This document shows positions 7,086 through 7,279 of a DNA stretch of 7,279 bases, one piece after another. The first letter of the stretch is position 1; each line of letters starts with the position of its first letter. A model generated the notes under the pieces. That model did no database searches. It was not told where the DNA came from and saw only the letters and a list, made by a program, of their open reading frames with translations. The position numbers and the translations under genes were made by a program. This DNA is from Asaia bogorensis (GTDB taxonomy: Bacteria > Pseudomonadota > Alphaproteobacteria > Acetobacterales > Acetobacteraceae). The stretch lies in the NCBI GenBank assembly GCA_945871455.1, contig CAMBXJ010000221.1:1-7279 (forward strand), given 5' to 3'.

Positions 7086-7134
7086 GGGGCTTCCGCCCCA
7101 ACGGCCCTTGGGGACCCCGACCAGGGCTCTGCCC
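7086..7134. terminator. Cluster of GC-rich palindromes after the transporter gene
   Basis: Three small inverted repeats follow the stop. GGGGC-TTCC-GCCCC (7086-7099) is a tight hairpin four bases after it. GCCCT (7104-7108) pairs with AGGGC (7123-7127), with GGG/CCC (7110-7112 with 7116-7118) inside. GGGC-TCT-GCCC (7124-7134) overlaps the second, so those two exclude each other. There is no T run. The symmetry would let it work in both directions if the minus-strand reading frame at the window end is real. From memory, similar GC-rich palindromes recur between genes in acetic acid bacteria. Confidence 0.55.
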
Positions 7135-7142
7135 CATCAGCG

Positions 7143-7279
7143 TTAGGATAAGCTTTTGGCGGAGAATATCCTTTGCCTGACCCGCCTCCTTCGCGATTCA
7201 GCAAGCCGGCGGCAGATCCGGCCCCGTGCGTTGATAAAGTCCGCCAGGGTGAACGTGTCAGGCACCAGAGCGTCGCACA
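7143..7279 (-). CDS. Possible C-terminal end of a convergent gene (partial, unrecognised)
   Basis: On the minus strand, a frame is open from the window edge to a TAA at 7143-7145, giving 44 residues that begin CDALVPDTFTLADFINARG and end in a strongly basic tail (RRRRVRQR, then IFSAKSLS). In the first half, third codon positions are mostly G or C, as expected for coding in this genome; the tail uses AGG and other less typical codons. I do not recognise the family. The position, convergent to the transporter gene with a palindrome cluster between, is what one expects of a real gene end. The window cuts it off, so this is a tentative call. The competing minus-strand frame running to 6908 overlaps the transporter gene and looks like a shadow. 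Confidence 0.4.
   Translation of the reverse strand, partial: CDALVPDTFTLADFINARGRICRRLAESRRRRVRQRIFSAKSLS

Overview
The window is high-GC DNA whose coding and gene order fit an alphaproteobacterium. An Acetobacteraceae / Rhodospirillales origin is my best guess. It rests on the recA-to-alaS neighbourhood, the AlaRS sequence style and the GC-rich palindromes after the last gene. I could not test this by a search.

Layout: the window opens in the last 91 codons of recA (+ strand). The recA stop codon lies inside a 50-bp unit that is tandemly duplicated (271-320 and 321-370, one mismatch), and each copy can fold into a GC-rich hairpin. After a 183-bp gap comes an exported MBL-fold hydrolase of the methyl parathion hydrolase / OPHC2-like group (554-1519), with all seven expected metal ligands. 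The 115-bp gap before alaS holds two perfect inverted repeats plus a competing third pairing, which looks like an attenuator-style leader. alaS (1635-4331) is full length and carries an unusual Gly/Thr/Ala/Pro-rich stretch of about 25 residues between the aminoacylation core and the editing region.

A small DUF3574-type lipoprotein (4353-4784) and a class I SAM-dependent methyltransferase (4799-5641) follow at 21 and 14 bp, so alaS and these two genes probably form one transcription unit. A 196-bp gap with helically spaced CCGA-type repeats leads to a GTG-started concentrative nucleoside transporter (CNT/NupC family, 5838-7082). This protein keeps the family signature but has a changed substrate-site motif. 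GC-rich hairpins follow its stop, and the window ends in what may be the C-terminus of a convergent minus-strand gene.

Functionally this is mostly housekeeping (DNA repair, tRNA charging) mixed with accessory envelope and metabolic genes. No mobile element, CRISPR array, tRNA or rRNA is visible, and I see no clearly new multi-gene system. The points most worth a second look are the alaS leader, the altered CNT site, the AlaRS insertion and the duplicated recA terminus.
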